From the NCBI GenBank assembly GCA_902496455.1, contig CABVAY010000019.1:1-39440 (forward strand): a stretch of 39,440 bases of DNA. Reading direction: 5' to 3'. The DNA comes from an uncultured Collinsella sp. Lineage in GTDB: Bacteria > Actinomycetota > Coriobacteriia > Coriobacteriales > Coriobacteriaceae. The notes under the pieces were generated by a model. It was given only the letters and a program-made list of their open reading frames with translations. It was not told the DNA's origin and made no database searches. Below, piece after piece: positions 1 through 8,242 of this stretch; the first letter of the stretch is position 1, and every line of letters begins with the position of its first letter. The translations under genes were made by a program, and so were the position numbers.

Positions 1-26
1 AAATCCAAGGGTTATACCCTAAGAGC

Positions 27-51
27 AAACCACCCCTTTTAGGGGTGGTTT
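27..51. terminator. Strong hairpin terminator at left edge
   Basis: An 11-bp perfect inverted repeat (AAACCACCCCT / AGGGGTGGTTT) with a 3-nt T loop is followed by a short T-rich tract. It can work in either direction. It most likely ends a transcript entering from the left of the window. From 52 to 212 I see no gene and no convincing promoter. Confidence 0.8.
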
Positions 52-212
52 TGATTTCACGTCACCTTGTCTCAAATGCGACCCGCTCGCTCATTTATGC
101 TCTACCTGCGGTGTTTCCGTTCTTGGGAGATTTGTCGCTTCTTGCTTGCGTCAATGTATGATTATCTACTGCGTTAAACGGAATTCGATTGTTTTGAGGG
201 TAGGGGATTTCT

Positions 213-812
213 TTGGGTCGTGGTGCGGATATGACGCCGCCTTTGCGTTGGCGGTTAGGTGTTGCTGGTGGGGTAGCGCTTGTTGTGCTGCTAGTTGACC
301 AGCTGACCAAGCTTGCGGTTCGTGCCGTGGGCGATGCCCTGCATATGACCGTTATCCCCGGTGTGATTGACTTTCTGTTTGTTCGCAATATCGGAGCCGC
401 CTTTAGTATGGGCGAGGGCCATGGCGTTGCGTTCGCCGTGCTGGCGCTTGCGGTCATTGTCGCCATTGCCGTGTACTTGCTGCGTGCGCCTCAGCTTGCT
501 CGTCTTGAGGTTGTGGGCATGGCCATGGTCGCGGGCGGTGCTGTCGGCAACGCGATTGATCGCCTGGCCATGGGCTTTGTGACTGATTTTATTGCCGCTA
601 CCTTCATTGATTTCCCCGTCTTTAACGTGGCCGATATTGGCATTACGGTTGGTGTCGTGCTGGCTCTTATCGGTTACATGTTCTTGAGTCCCGCCGCTCG
701 CGAGGTCGATGCGACCGCCGAGCTCAACGCCCGTGACGAGGCCCGCGCCAAACGCAAAGCCAAGCAGCGTGGGGAGCGTGCCCGCAAGATTCGCGAAAGG
801 AATGAGCGTTAA
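213..812 (+). CDS. lspA: Lipoprotein signal peptidase (signal peptidase II)
   Basis: Membrane aspartyl protease that removes the signal peptide of lipoproteins after diacylglyceryl modification of the lipobox cysteine. The 199-residue protein has four hydrophobic segments and the two family boxes: GNAIDR with Asp116 and FNVADI with Asp141, the expected catalytic pair. The TTG at 213 is chosen as start because AGGGG lies about 6 nt upstream; an in-frame ATG at 231 would remove six residues and has no good ribosome site. The last 40 residues form a charged Arg/Lys-rich tail, longer than in many relatives and presumably cytoplasmic. The stop codon overlaps the next start (TAATG), so it is translationally coupled to the pseudouridine synthase, a pairing common in Gram-positive bacteria. 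Confidence 0.95.
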   Translation: MGRGADMTPPLRWRLGVAGGVALVVLLVDQLTKLAVRAVGDALHMTVIPGVIDFLFVRNIGAAFSMGEGHGVAFAVLALAVIVAIAVYLLRAPQLARLEVVGMAMVAGGAVGNAIDRLAMGFVTDFIAATFIDFPVFNVADIGITVGVVLALIGYMFLSPAAREVDATAELNARDEARAKRKAKQRGERARKIRERNER

Positions 813-1825
813 TGGCCGACATCCATATTCTTGTTGCCGACGATTCCACTGGTCAGCGTCTTGACGCCTATCTGGGCGCCAACGATGGCTGCCCCACGCG
901 CTCTGCCTGCGCGCACTTGATCGAGGGCGGCGCCGTTGCCGTCAACGGCGAGACCTGCCTATCAAAAAAGTATGCCGTGCGCTCCGGTGACCGCATCTCG
1001 GTCGACCTGCCCGAGCCGCACGATCCCACTGATGTGATTCCCGAGGCCATTCCCCTTGATATCCGTTACGAGGACGACTACCTCATCGTGCTCTCCAAGC
1101 AGCGCGGCCTGGTGTGCCATCCCGCCCATGGCCACGAGAGCGGCACCCTTGCAAACGCTCTGGTCTACCACTGCGGTATCGATCATCTTGGTACCGTGCA
1201 GGGAGAGGACCGCCCCGGCATCGTGCATCGCTTGGATCGCGATACCTCGGGCCTTATGCTCGCGGCAAAAGACGACGACACCCAGCGCGCACTTCAAAAT
1301 CTTATCCGTACGCGCACGCTCGACCGTCGCTATATCACGCTCGTTCACGGGCACATCGCCATGGACGAGGGCACCATCAACACCGGTATTGCCCGATCGA
1401 CACGCGACCGCGTGAAGATGGCGGTTTCCGATGACCCCTTTGCGCGCCAGGCCATCACGACCTTCAAGGTGCTTGAACGCTTTGATTCCACGCGTTTCGA
1501 CGACGGCTACACGCTTGTCGAGTGCCACCTGTTTACCGGTCGCACGCATCAGATTCGCGTGCATATGCGCCATATCAACCACGCCTGCGTGGGCGATCCG
1601 CTCTACGGTAAGTGCGATGCGCGCGCCGATCAGGGTCTGACCAGGCAATTCCTTCATTCCTGGCGCGTCGCATTCGACCATCCCGCGACGGGGGAGCGCA
1701 TTGAGTGCCGTGACGAACTGCCGTGGGACCTTGCGGCGGTTCTGGACGATCTGGCCCCGCGTTCGCTCAGCCGCACTGCCGCCGGCGACGAAATCGTCCC
1801 GCAGCTCGGTCTGCTCGAAGCCTAG
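812..1825 (+). CDS. rluD: RluA/RluD-family 23S rRNA pseudouridine synthase
   Basis: Converts specific uridines of large-subunit rRNA (or tRNA) to pseudouridine. The 337 residues hold an N-terminal S4 RNA-binding domain (about 14-75) and a catalytic domain (about 85-300). The signature HRLDRDTSG is at 139-147, with catalytic Asp142. A later stretch, FTGRTHQIRVHMRH, is also typical of the family. The ATG shares one base with the lspA stop. The exact uridine target (RluD, RluC or YlyB type) cannot be read from sequence, so the symbol is given for the family. Confidence 0.92.
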   Translation: MADIHILVADDSTGQRLDAYLGANDGCPTRSACAHLIEGGAVAVNGETCLSKKYAVRSGDRISVDLPEPHDPTDVIPEAIPLDIRYEDDYLIVLSKQRGLVCHPAHGHESGTLANALVYHCGIDHLGTVQGEDRPGIVHRLDRDTSGLMLAAKDDDTQRALQNLIRTRTLDRRYITLVHGHIAMDEGTINTGIARSTRDRVKMAVSDDPFARQAITTFKVLERFDSTRFDDGYTLVECHLFTGRTHQIRVHMRHINHACVGDPLYGKCDARADQGLTRQFLHSWRVAFDHPATGERIECRDELPWDLAAVLDDLAPRSLSRTAAGDEIVPQLGLLEA

Positions 1826-1843
1826 CCAGTATTAGGTGGTTTC

Positions 1844-1873
1844 TTGAACTCGGTAAGCCTGCGGTAAGATATA
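1844..1873 (+). promoter_or_regulatory. Candidate promoter of the glycosyltransferase gene
   Basis: TTGAAC (1844-1849) is followed after about 17 nt by an AT-rich -10-like segment (AGATAT/GATATA, 1867-1873), about 35 nt before the start codon. It lies in the only non-coding gap of this stretch. The -10 match is moderate. Confidence 0.4.
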
Positions 1874-1907
1874 CGATTGTTTACGTAACGCGTTGCTGGG
1901 AGCCTGC

Positions 1908-3203
1908 ATGCTCGCCTTTTTACAAACCAACACACCCATCGTGATCTTCAACCAGATTGTCGTCACGCTGCTCATGGTCTGCTTTCTATACCAGGTGGTC
2001 TTCTTTGTCATTGGCGCTCTTCGTGGCGAGGTCGCGCCTCCCAAGGCCAAAAAACTCCACCGCTATGCCTTCTTTATTGCTGCGCATAACGAGGAGGCCG
2101 TGATCGCCAACCTCGTTCGCTCCATCAAGGATCAGGACTATCCGTCCGAGCTCATCGAGGTCTTTGTCGTTGCCGACGCCTGCACCGACAACACCGCGCA
2201 GCTCGCGCGCGAGGCGGGCGCCATCGTTTATGAGCGCAACGACCTGGCCCGCAAGGGTAAGAGCTGGGTCATGGACTTTGGCTTCGACCGCATCCTTAAC
2301 GAGTATCCCGACACGTTTGAGGGCTACTTTATATTCGATGCCGACAACGTTATCTCCCGTGATTACGTATCCAAGATGAACGATGCTTTTGACCAGGGCT
2401 TTCATGTGGTCACGAGCTATCGTAACTCCAAGAACTTCGGCAGCTCGTGGATCTCGGCGGCTAATGCTACGTGGTATCTGCGCGAGGCGCGCTTTCTCAA
2501 CAACGCGCGCAACATCTGCAAGACGTCTTGCGCCGTCTCAGGTTCGGGCTACCTCATCTCCGCCAGTGTTATCGAGGGCATGCACGGTTGGCAGTTCCAC
2601 ACGCTGACTGAGGACATTCAGTTCACCACGTTCTGCGCCATCCACGGCATTCGCATTGGCTATGCACCGGCGGAGTTCTTTGACGAACAGCCCGTGACGT
2701 TTAAGGCGTCCTGGAAACAGCGTATGCGCTGGACTAAGGGCTTCTACCAGGTATTCTTTACCTACGGTAAGCACTTGGTCAAATCGACCTTTCGCTACCA
2801 TCGCTTTGCCGCCTATGACATGTTCATGACGATTGCGCCCGGCATGCTGCTATCGTTGATCTCGATGCTCGCCAATGCGACGTTCCTCATCGTGGGCGGT
2901 CTTTCGCATGGCTTTTTGGCTACCGAGGTTGAGATGCAGGCGTGCGCCGCTTCGCTCATTTTGACCTTCGCCATGATGTATCAGACGTTCTTTATCCTGG
3001 CACTGCTCACGACCATCTTTGAGTACAAGCATATTCACTGCGCGCAAAAGTGGCGTCTTGTGACTAACCTGTTTACCTTCCCGATCTTTATGTTCAGTTA
3101 TATCCCCATTACGGTGGCTGCTCTGTTCTTGAAGGTTGACTGGGTGCCGACGCAGCACGCCGTGAGTGTTACCCTCGACGAGGTCATGCAAGGCGCCAAA
3201 TAA
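1908..3203 (+). CDS. Membrane-bound family 2 glycosyltransferase
   Basis: Processive-type GT2 enzyme, 431 residues, probably adding sugars to a lipid or surface polysaccharide at the inner face of the membrane. One N-terminal membrane helix (about 10-36) precedes the GT-A domain (about 52-280). The domain has HNEE near 60, a metal-binding DAD at 144-146, a TED at 234-236 as likely base, and QRMRW at 271-275. Two or three membrane helices follow (about 300-425). ATG 1908 is preferred to the upstream TTG 1893 because GGGAG sits 5 nt before it. The gene stands alone, with its own candidate promoter and a strong terminator. Donor and acceptor are unknown. Confidence 0.85.
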   Translation: MLAFLQTNTPIVIFNQIVVTLLMVCFLYQVVFFVIGALRGEVAPPKAKKLHRYAFFIAAHNEEAVIANLVRSIKDQDYPSELIEVFVVADACTDNTAQLAREAGAIVYERNDLARKGKSWVMDFGFDRILNEYPDTFEGYFIFDADNVISRDYVSKMNDAFDQGFHVVTSYRNSKNFGSSWISAANATWYLREARFLNNARNICKTSCAVSGSGYLISASVIEGMHGWQFHTLTEDIQFTTFCAIHGIRIGYAPAEFFDEQPVTFKASWKQRMRWTKGFYQVFFTYGKHLVKSTFRYHRFAAYDMFMTIAPGMLLSLISMLANATFLIVGGLSHGFLATEVEMQACAASLILTFAMMYQTFFILALLTTIFEYKHIHCAQKWRLVTNLFTFPIFMFSYIPITVAALFLKVDWVPTQHAVSVTLDEVMQGAK

Positions 3204-3211
3204 CCATGATC

Positions 3212-3253
3212 AAAACCATCACAAAGGGGACAGGCACCTTTGTGGTGGTTTTT
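3212..3253 (+). terminator. Long hairpin terminator after the glycosyltransferase
   Basis: Arms 3212-3227 and 3238-3253 pair over 16 positions with one G-U wobble, around a short loop, and the right arm ends in a T-run. The loop side contains GGGGACAGGCACC, which looks like a dispersed intergenic motif rather than a random loop. Confidence 0.75.
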
Positions 3254-3284
3254 GCGTTTGAGCTGCTGCTCAAGGAGGTGTTCG

Positions 3285-3707
3285 ATGTTCTATATCCCGT
3301 TTTGGATTTGCATCTTTGCCGGCGCGGCGATTGATGCCCGTGAGCGACGGTTTCCCAATCAGCTTGCCGGCGCGTGCGCCGTGGCTGCGCTTGCAGGCGT
3401 TTGGCTCGACAGGGGCGTTAACACAGCCCTTGACCACGCTGGTCTTGCGGTTATCGTCTACCTTGCCCTTGTGCTTACTGAGTCGCTCTGGCGTCGTGTT
3501 CGCCACGCCCCTGGCATTGGCATGGGGGACGCCAAGGCGCTCTTTGCCCTTTGCACCCTCGATCCCCTGGGTGGTGTCGTCGCGTTTGCGGTTGCGCTCC
3601 TGACCCTTGCCGCCGCTTGTCTCATTGCAAAATCGCGCTCCCTGCCTTTGCTGCCGTTTTTGGTGCCTATATTTGCCATAATCGAGGTCGTGGGTAGTAC
3701 GCTGTAA
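3285..3707 (+). CDS. Stand-alone prepilin-peptidase (A24) catalytic domain protein
   Basis: A 140-residue polytopic membrane protein resembling the peptidase half of type IV prepilin leader peptidases. It carries the two expected aspartates: Asp17 in DARERRFPN and Asp82 in GMGD. The N-terminal methylase domain of PilD is missing, as in archaeal-type or CpaA-like short forms. ATG 3285 is chosen because AAGGAGG lies at the right distance; an upstream in-frame start would lie inside the terminator. No pilin or secretion ATPase gene is nearby, so its substrate would be encoded elsewhere. It is followed 31 nt later by the HD-domain gene and may share a transcript with it. Confidence 0.75.
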   Translation: MFYIPFWICIFAGAAIDARERRFPNQLAGACAVAALAGVWLDRGVNTALDHAGLAVIVYLALVLTESLWRRVRHAPGIGMGDAKALFALCTLDPLGGVVAFAVALLTLAAACLIAKSRSLPLLPFLVPIFAIIEVVGSTL

Positions 3708-3738
3708 TCGTTTGCGCGCCCTTTTTAAGGAGCATGCC

Positions 3739-4986
3739 ATGGCAATCAATCAACAGACAGCCGCCATCAAGGCGCGCATGGATCGCATTCCCGCGGCGTT
3801 GTCGCCCGAGCTGGTCGAGCGTATCGCTGCCGATCGCGCCTCGGGCGTCGTTAATCCCTATCGATGTGGTGACGACCAGGTCATCCGCCGTGTCAATCGA
3901 GCCGCAGACGAGGGTACGCTCATGCGTCCGGCTTTTATGCGCGATATCGAAAAGATTCTGCATCTGCCCGCATACACCCGTTATGCAGGTAAAACGCAGG
4001 TCTTCAGTTTTCGCAGCAACGATGACCTGTCGCGCCGCGGCCTGCACGTGCAGCTTGTCTCGCGCATCGCTCGCGATATCGGACGTGCCCTGGGGCTCAA
4101 CTGTGACCTGATCGAGGCGATTGGTTTAGGCCACGACTTGGGCCACACGCCCTTTGGCCATGCCGGCGAGCGCTTTCTCAACGATATCTATCACTTGCGT
4201 ACCGGTCGTTATTTTTTCCATAACGTGCAGTCGGTCCGCGTGCTTGACGCGCTGTACGGCCGCAACGTGTCGCTCCAGACGCTCGACGGCGTACTGTGCC
4301 ACAACGGCGAGTACGAACAGCGTGTTTTTGAGCTTTCGGACATGGGTTCCTTTGACCAGTTCGACCGAACCGTCGAGGAATGCATTGCCACAGGTTATAG
4401 CGCAATTGAGCACCTGCGTCCCATGACGCTCGAGGGCTGTGTGGTTCGCATCTCGGATATCCTCGCCTACGTTGGGCGCGATCGCCAAGACGCCATTGCG
4501 GCGGGCCTGCTGTCGCCCGACGCCTTTGACGATGGCCTGGGCGGTGCATACAACAGCTGGATCCTCACGCACGCCTCCATCGATATTGTTGAGCACAGCT
4601 ATGGCAAGCCGCGCATCGAGATGAGCGAGGGCTTGTTTGAGGAAATCCGCCGCGCTAAGCGCGAGAACTACGAGAAGATCTATAGCAAGGGCGGCATCGA
4701 AGGCGACTCCGAAGCGGAGCTGCGCGAGGCCTTTGAAAAGCTCTACGACCGTTGCCTGCAGGATATAAACGAAGGCGACGAGTCCTCTTACATCTTTAAG
4801 CACCACATCTCTCGCATTGAGCAGCAGCTTTCCTACTACGATCGCACCTATGCCTGGCAGGGCGATAAAGACCAGGCGGTCGTGGATTACATTGCTAGCA
4901 TGACGGACGGTTATTTCTGCGAACTTACGAGCAAGCTTTTCCCGGGATTGAAGTTTCCGCACCGTACTTATATTAACGAACGGTAG
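3739..4986 (+). CDS. dgt: dGTPase-like HD-domain nucleotide triphosphohydrolase
   Basis: Predicted to hydrolyse dNTPs (dGTP in the classic enzyme) to nucleoside and triphosphate. The 415-residue length fits the Dgt-like family. HD-domain ligands are visible: His103 in RGLH, His132-Asp133 in LGHDLGH, and a later Asp in RISDILAY. ATG 3739 is preferred because AAGGAG ends 6 nt upstream; a TTG at 3712 would add nine residues. Substrate specificity cannot be judged, so this could be a general dNTPase. Confidence 0.88.
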   Translation: MAINQQTAAIKARMDRIPAALSPELVERIAADRASGVVNPYRCGDDQVIRRVNRAADEGTLMRPAFMRDIEKILHLPAYTRYAGKTQVFSFRSNDDLSRRGLHVQLVSRIARDIGRALGLNCDLIEAIGLGHDLGHTPFGHAGERFLNDIYHLRTGRYFFHNVQSVRVLDALYGRNVSLQTLDGVLCHNGEYEQRVFELSDMGSFDQFDRTVEECIATGYSAIEHLRPMTLEGCVVRISDILAYVGRDRQDAIAAGLLSPDAFDDGLGGAYNSWILTHASIDIVEHSYGKPRIEMSEGLFEEIRRAKRENYEKIYSKGGIEGDSEAELREAFEKLYDRCLQDINEGDESSYIFKHHISRIEQQLSYYDRTYAWQGDKDQAVVDYIASMTDGYFCELTSKLFPGLKFPHRTYINER

Positions 4987-5001
4987 TTCGTATTTATTCG
5001 G

Positions 5002-5007
5002 TATACT
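5002..5007 (+). promoter_or_regulatory. -10 element (TATACT) before rarA
   Basis: TATACT sits 40 nt before the rarA start in the short gap after dgt. I see no good -35 at 16-18 nt, so the promoter is tentative. Confidence 0.35.
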
Positions 5008-5040
5008 GTTAGTGGAAAACGTATTTGATTGACGCACGGG

Positions 5041-6396
5041 ATGGCTATGGACGACCTTTTTTCTGCTTCGACGCGTGAGCGCTCCTTTCGGAATGCGCCG
5101 CTTGCGGTGCGCATGCGCCCCAATTCGCTCGACGAGTACGTGGGCCAGCAAAAGGCCGTCGGTAAGGGCTCGTGGTTGCGTGCCGCAATTGAGCACGACG
5201 TGCTGTCGAGTGTGATTCTGTACGGGCCGGCCGGTACGGGCAAGACGACGCTGGCACATATTATCGCCAACCATACCAAGAGTGAGTTTGTCGAGGTCAG
5301 CGCCGTGACGGGCACCGTGAAGGACTTGCGCCGTGTGATTGACGAGGCCAAGACACGTCTGAATACGTACGACCGTCGCACCATTCTTTTCATCGACGAG
5401 ATTCACCGCTTTTCCAAGTCGCAGCAGGATGCCCTGTTGCATGCAGTCGAGAACCGTACCGTCATTATGATTGGCGCCACGACGGAGAATCCGTACTTTG
5501 AGGTCAACTCGGCGTTGCTCTCGCGCGGTCGCGTGGTGGAGCTTGAGCATTTAAAGGACGAGGATATCGCCACACTTATCGAGCGTGCGCTCGAGGCGCC
5601 GCAGGGCCTGAACGGCAAGTTCTCTGCCGATGAGGATACGGTTAAGACCATCTGCACGCTGGCTGCAGGTGACGCTCGATCGGCGCTTACGACACTCGAG
5701 CTTGCGAGCGAGATTGCCGTCACGCGTCCCGATACCGAGGGAACGCCAGCGCCGGCGGCGGGGGAGCGCTATCCCATCACCGTGGATGACGTAAAGATTG
5801 CCAACCCGCGTCGCGGCTTTTCGTATGACAAAAACGGCGACATGCACTACGACATCATCAGTGCGTTTATTAAGTCTATGCGCGGCAGCGACCCCGATGC
5901 CACGATCTATTGGCTCGCGCGCATGATCGACGCGGGGGAGGACCCAAAGTTTATCGCTCGCCGCATTATGATTCAGGCTTCTGAGGACGTTGGCAACGCC
6001 GACCCGCAGGCGCTTTTGGTGGCGCATGCCGCATTTAAATCTGCCGAGGTCATTGGCTATCCCGAGTGCCGCATTAACCTGGCTCAGGCTGCGCTATATG
6101 TGTGCTTGGCGCCTAAATCCAACGCGTGCGAGGCTTCCATTGATGCGGCGTTGGCCGATATTCATTCCAGTGGGCTTCGCGAGGTGCCGAGTTATCTGCG
6201 CGATCGTCATCGCCCGGGCAGCGACGAGTACGGCGTGTATAAGTATCCGCATGATTATCCCGAAGGCTGGGTCGATCAGCGTTATTTGCCCGAGGGGCTT
6301 GAGCACGGCGCGTTTTGGCAGCCTGCCGGCCGCGGCTGGGAAGAGTGGCGTGTAGAGCAAAGCGAGCGCGACCGTAGCGGCAATGCGCCCAAGTAG
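5041..6396 (+). CDS. rarA: Replication-associated recombination protein A (AAA+ ATPase)
   Basis: RarA/MgsA acts at stalled replication forks and is related to clamp-loader ATPases. The protein is about 451 residues. Walker A GPAGTGKTT is at 62-70 (Lys68), Walker B FIDE at 117-120, and the sensor-1 region GATTENPYFEVN follows. The C-terminal half holds the MgsA oligomerisation region, including ARRIMIQASEDVGNADP. Start choice is uncertain between ATG 5041 and ATG 5047, because no strong Shine-Dalgarno is present. Confidence 0.93.
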   Translation: MAMDDLFSASTRERSFRNAPLAVRMRPNSLDEYVGQQKAVGKGSWLRAAIEHDVLSSVILYGPAGTGKTTLAHIIANHTKSEFVEVSAVTGTVKDLRRVIDEAKTRLNTYDRRTILFIDEIHRFSKSQQDALLHAVENRTVIMIGATTENPYFEVNSALLSRGRVVELEHLKDEDIATLIERALEAPQGLNGKFSADEDTVKTICTLAAGDARSALTTLELASEIAVTRPDTEGTPAPAAGERYPITVDDVKIANPRRGFSYDKNGDMHYDIISAFIKSMRGSDPDATIYWLARMIDAGEDPKFIARRIMIQASEDVGNADPQALLVAHAAFKSAEVIGYPECRINLAQAALYVCLAPKSNACEASIDAALADIHSSGLREVPSYLRDRHRPGSDEYGVYKYPHDYPEGWVDQRYLPEGLEHGAFWQPAGRGWEEWRVEQSERDRSGNAPK

Positions 6397-6491
6397 GTCG
6401 TTGCCATCTCGCGCATTCCCTTTGGGTATCTTTCCCCTTCTTTGGGGTACCATGAACAGCGTCTGTATTTCAATTCCTTCGGGAGGCTTGT

Positions 6492-7079
6492 ATGAGTCCC
6501 ATTCAAATCGCCCTGCTTCTGCTCGCCGTTGCCGGCGTGTGGGCTGTTATCGAGCTCGCGCTCACGCTGCGCAAGACCCGCAACGTCGTTGATTCGCTCG
6601 ACAAGACCGTAAGCGATCTCAATAACACCATCGCCGAGGCTCAGCCCGTGGTGGCAAAGCTCGATGGCGCCGTCGATGAGCTCACCCCCGCGCTGGCGCA
6701 GGTTGAGCCGCTCCTCAAGTCGAGCAAGACCGCCGTCGACGCACTTACCTCCAATCTCGTAGAGGTCGAAGCCGTGGTTCGCGACATTTCCGAGGTTACG
6801 GGCAGCATGGCCGAGGCCAGCAATGCTGTGTCGAGCGTGACCGACTCTGCCGCCGGTGCTGTGCAGAAGCTCTTCAATAAGGTGAAGGCTCCTGCAGCCG
6901 ACGCCGATCGCAAGCTCGCCGCTGCCGCTGCGGAGGCCGAGCAGCCTACCGAGCGCGTCCTAATTGGCGAGGACGAGGCCGCCGCGGGCGACGATGATGG
7001 TCAGAAGTCTGTATCCAAGCCGGCTCAGTATTACACCTATACGCCCGCCGAGACCTCTGAGGAGTCCTGCGATGAGTAG
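6492..7079 (+). CDS. DUF948-like membrane-anchored coiled-coil protein
   Basis: A 195-residue protein with one N-terminal membrane helix (about 4-23), then a heptad-rich coiled coil (about 30-130), then a flexible Ala/Glu-rich tail. This arrangement matches the DUF948 family of Gram-positive bacteria, often named general stress protein. GGGAGG precedes the ATG. Its stop overlaps the start of the anti-sigma factor gene, so it is the first gene of a coupled set with the SigB-type system. Its function is unknown; a membrane sensor or scaffold for the stress pathway is only an inference from the operon. Confidence 0.75.
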   Translation: MSPIQIALLLLAVAGVWAVIELALTLRKTRNVVDSLDKTVSDLNNTIAEAQPVVAKLDGAVDELTPALAQVEPLLKSSKTAVDALTSNLVEVEAVVRDISEVTGSMAEASNAVSSVTDSAAGAVQKLFNKVKAPAADADRKLAAAAAEAEQPTERVLIGEDEAAAGDDDGQKSVSKPAQYYTYTPAETSEESCDE

Positions 7080-7449
7080 CGAAGCAACCTGCCCTATCAC
7101 GCTGACCGTTGCCGGTGACCCGCGTCTCGCTCGCCTTGTGCGCATGACGGCAGCCAACGTTGGTGCCCTGTGCTCTATGTCTGTCGATCGCATCGAGGAC
7201 ATCCGCATGGCTGCTGAGGAGGCTTTCATCTTTGGTTGCACCGCGGTCGACTGCGATGACATCACCATCAAATTCGATGTCGATGAGACCCACGTTGGCA
7301 TGACTATTACCTTTGGCGATCAGGCTACGGTCGACGAGGATGACCAGGCCGCTGTGTATGCCGAGCTCATTTTGGCGAGCGTGTGCGACTCCTACGAAAA
7401 GACTGCGGCGCCCCTGACGCTTTCCCTCGACCTCAAGGCGGATATCTAA
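7072..7449 (+). CDS. RsbW-like anti-sigma factor, degenerate GHKL fold
   Basis: A 125-residue protein immediately before a SigB-type sigma gene; its fold pattern resembles the RsbW/SpoIIAB anti-sigma kinases. The segment DIRMAAEEAF (about 43-52) aligns with the helix bearing the N-box, but the metal-binding Asn is replaced (EEAFIFG). The G1 box DxGxG is not visible later. It may therefore bind the sigma factor without ATP or kinase activity. ATG 7072 overlaps the upstream stop. No RsbV-type antagonist gene is nearby. Confidence 0.65.
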   Translation: MSSEATCPITLTVAGDPRLARLVRMTAANVGALCSMSVDRIEDIRMAAEEAFIFGCTAVDCDDITIKFDVDETHVGMTITFGDQATVDEDDQAAVYAELILASVCDSYEKTAAPLTLSLDLKADI

Positions 7450-7450
7450 T

Positions 7451-8242
7451 ATGACCGAACGTTCCCGGAGCGGCAAGACCGCTTGGGACAAGGAGAAAAC
7501 CCGCGAGCTGTTTCGTCGCTATAAAGAGACCGGTGACCCGGACGCACGCGAGCAGCTCGTCATGTCCCACATGAACCTGGTAAGGTTTCTTGCCAACAAA
7601 TTTAAGAACCGCGGCGAGCCGCTCGATGACCTTATGCAGGTTGGCTATTTGGGCCTGCTCAAGGCTATCGACCGCTTTGACCCTGAGCGCGGACTCGAGT
7701 TCACCACGTTTGCCACGCCTACCATCTTGGGCGAGATCAAGCGTCACTTCCGCGACAAGGGTTGGAGCGTGCGCGTGCCCCGTCGCTTGCAGGAGCTCTC
7801 GGCCAAGGTCAACCAGGCTACCGACAAACTTACCAACGAGCTGCAGCGTTCGCCTAAGGTTGAGGAGATCGCTGAGTATCTAGATGTGACTGTCGATGAG
7901 GTCCTCGAGGCTATGGAATCGTCTTCGGCTTATACCTCGGTGCCCATCGAGGCTCCTGGTGCGTCCGATTCCGACGATGCCCCCTCGATTCTCGACCGTT
8001 ACGCCGACGACGACAACGAGCTCGACTTTACCGATGACCGCCTAGTGATCGAGGAAGCCATTCGCGATTTCTCGCCGCGCGAGCGCGAAGTCATCGAGCT
8101 GCGCTTTGTAAAGGGCATGACCCAGATCGAGATCGCCAAGAAGCTGGGTATTTCTCAGGTGCAGGTTTCGCGTCTGCTGCGCCGCACGCTTAAGAAGATT
8201 CAGGACAAGATCGACCCCGACGGAGTGATGATTCGTTCATGA
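7451..8242 (+). CDS. SigB/SigF/SigG-family RNA polymerase sigma factor
   Basis: A 263-residue alternative sigma factor. Region 2 holds LMQVGYLGLLKAIDRFDP and FTTFATPTILGEIKRHFRD. Region 3 is seen as VPRRLQELSAKVNQATD. Region 4 carries a helix-turn-helix, MTQIEIAKKLGISQVQVSRL. This is the SigB stress / SigF-SigG sporulation lineage; with no sporulation genes around, a general stress role is more likely. It lies directly after the RsbW-like gene, and its TGA overlaps the next ATG. Confidence 0.92.
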   Translation: MTERSRSGKTAWDKEKTRELFRRYKETGDPDAREQLVMSHMNLVRFLANKFKNRGEPLDDLMQVGYLGLLKAIDRFDPERGLEFTTFATPTILGEIKRHFRDKGWSVRVPRRLQELSAKVNQATDKLTNELQRSPKVEEIAEYLDVTVDEVLEAMESSSAYTSVPIEAPGASDSDDAPSILDRYADDDNELDFTDDRLVIEEAIRDFSPREREVIELRFVKGMTQIEIAKKLGISQVQVSRLLRRTLKKIQDKIDPDGVMIRS

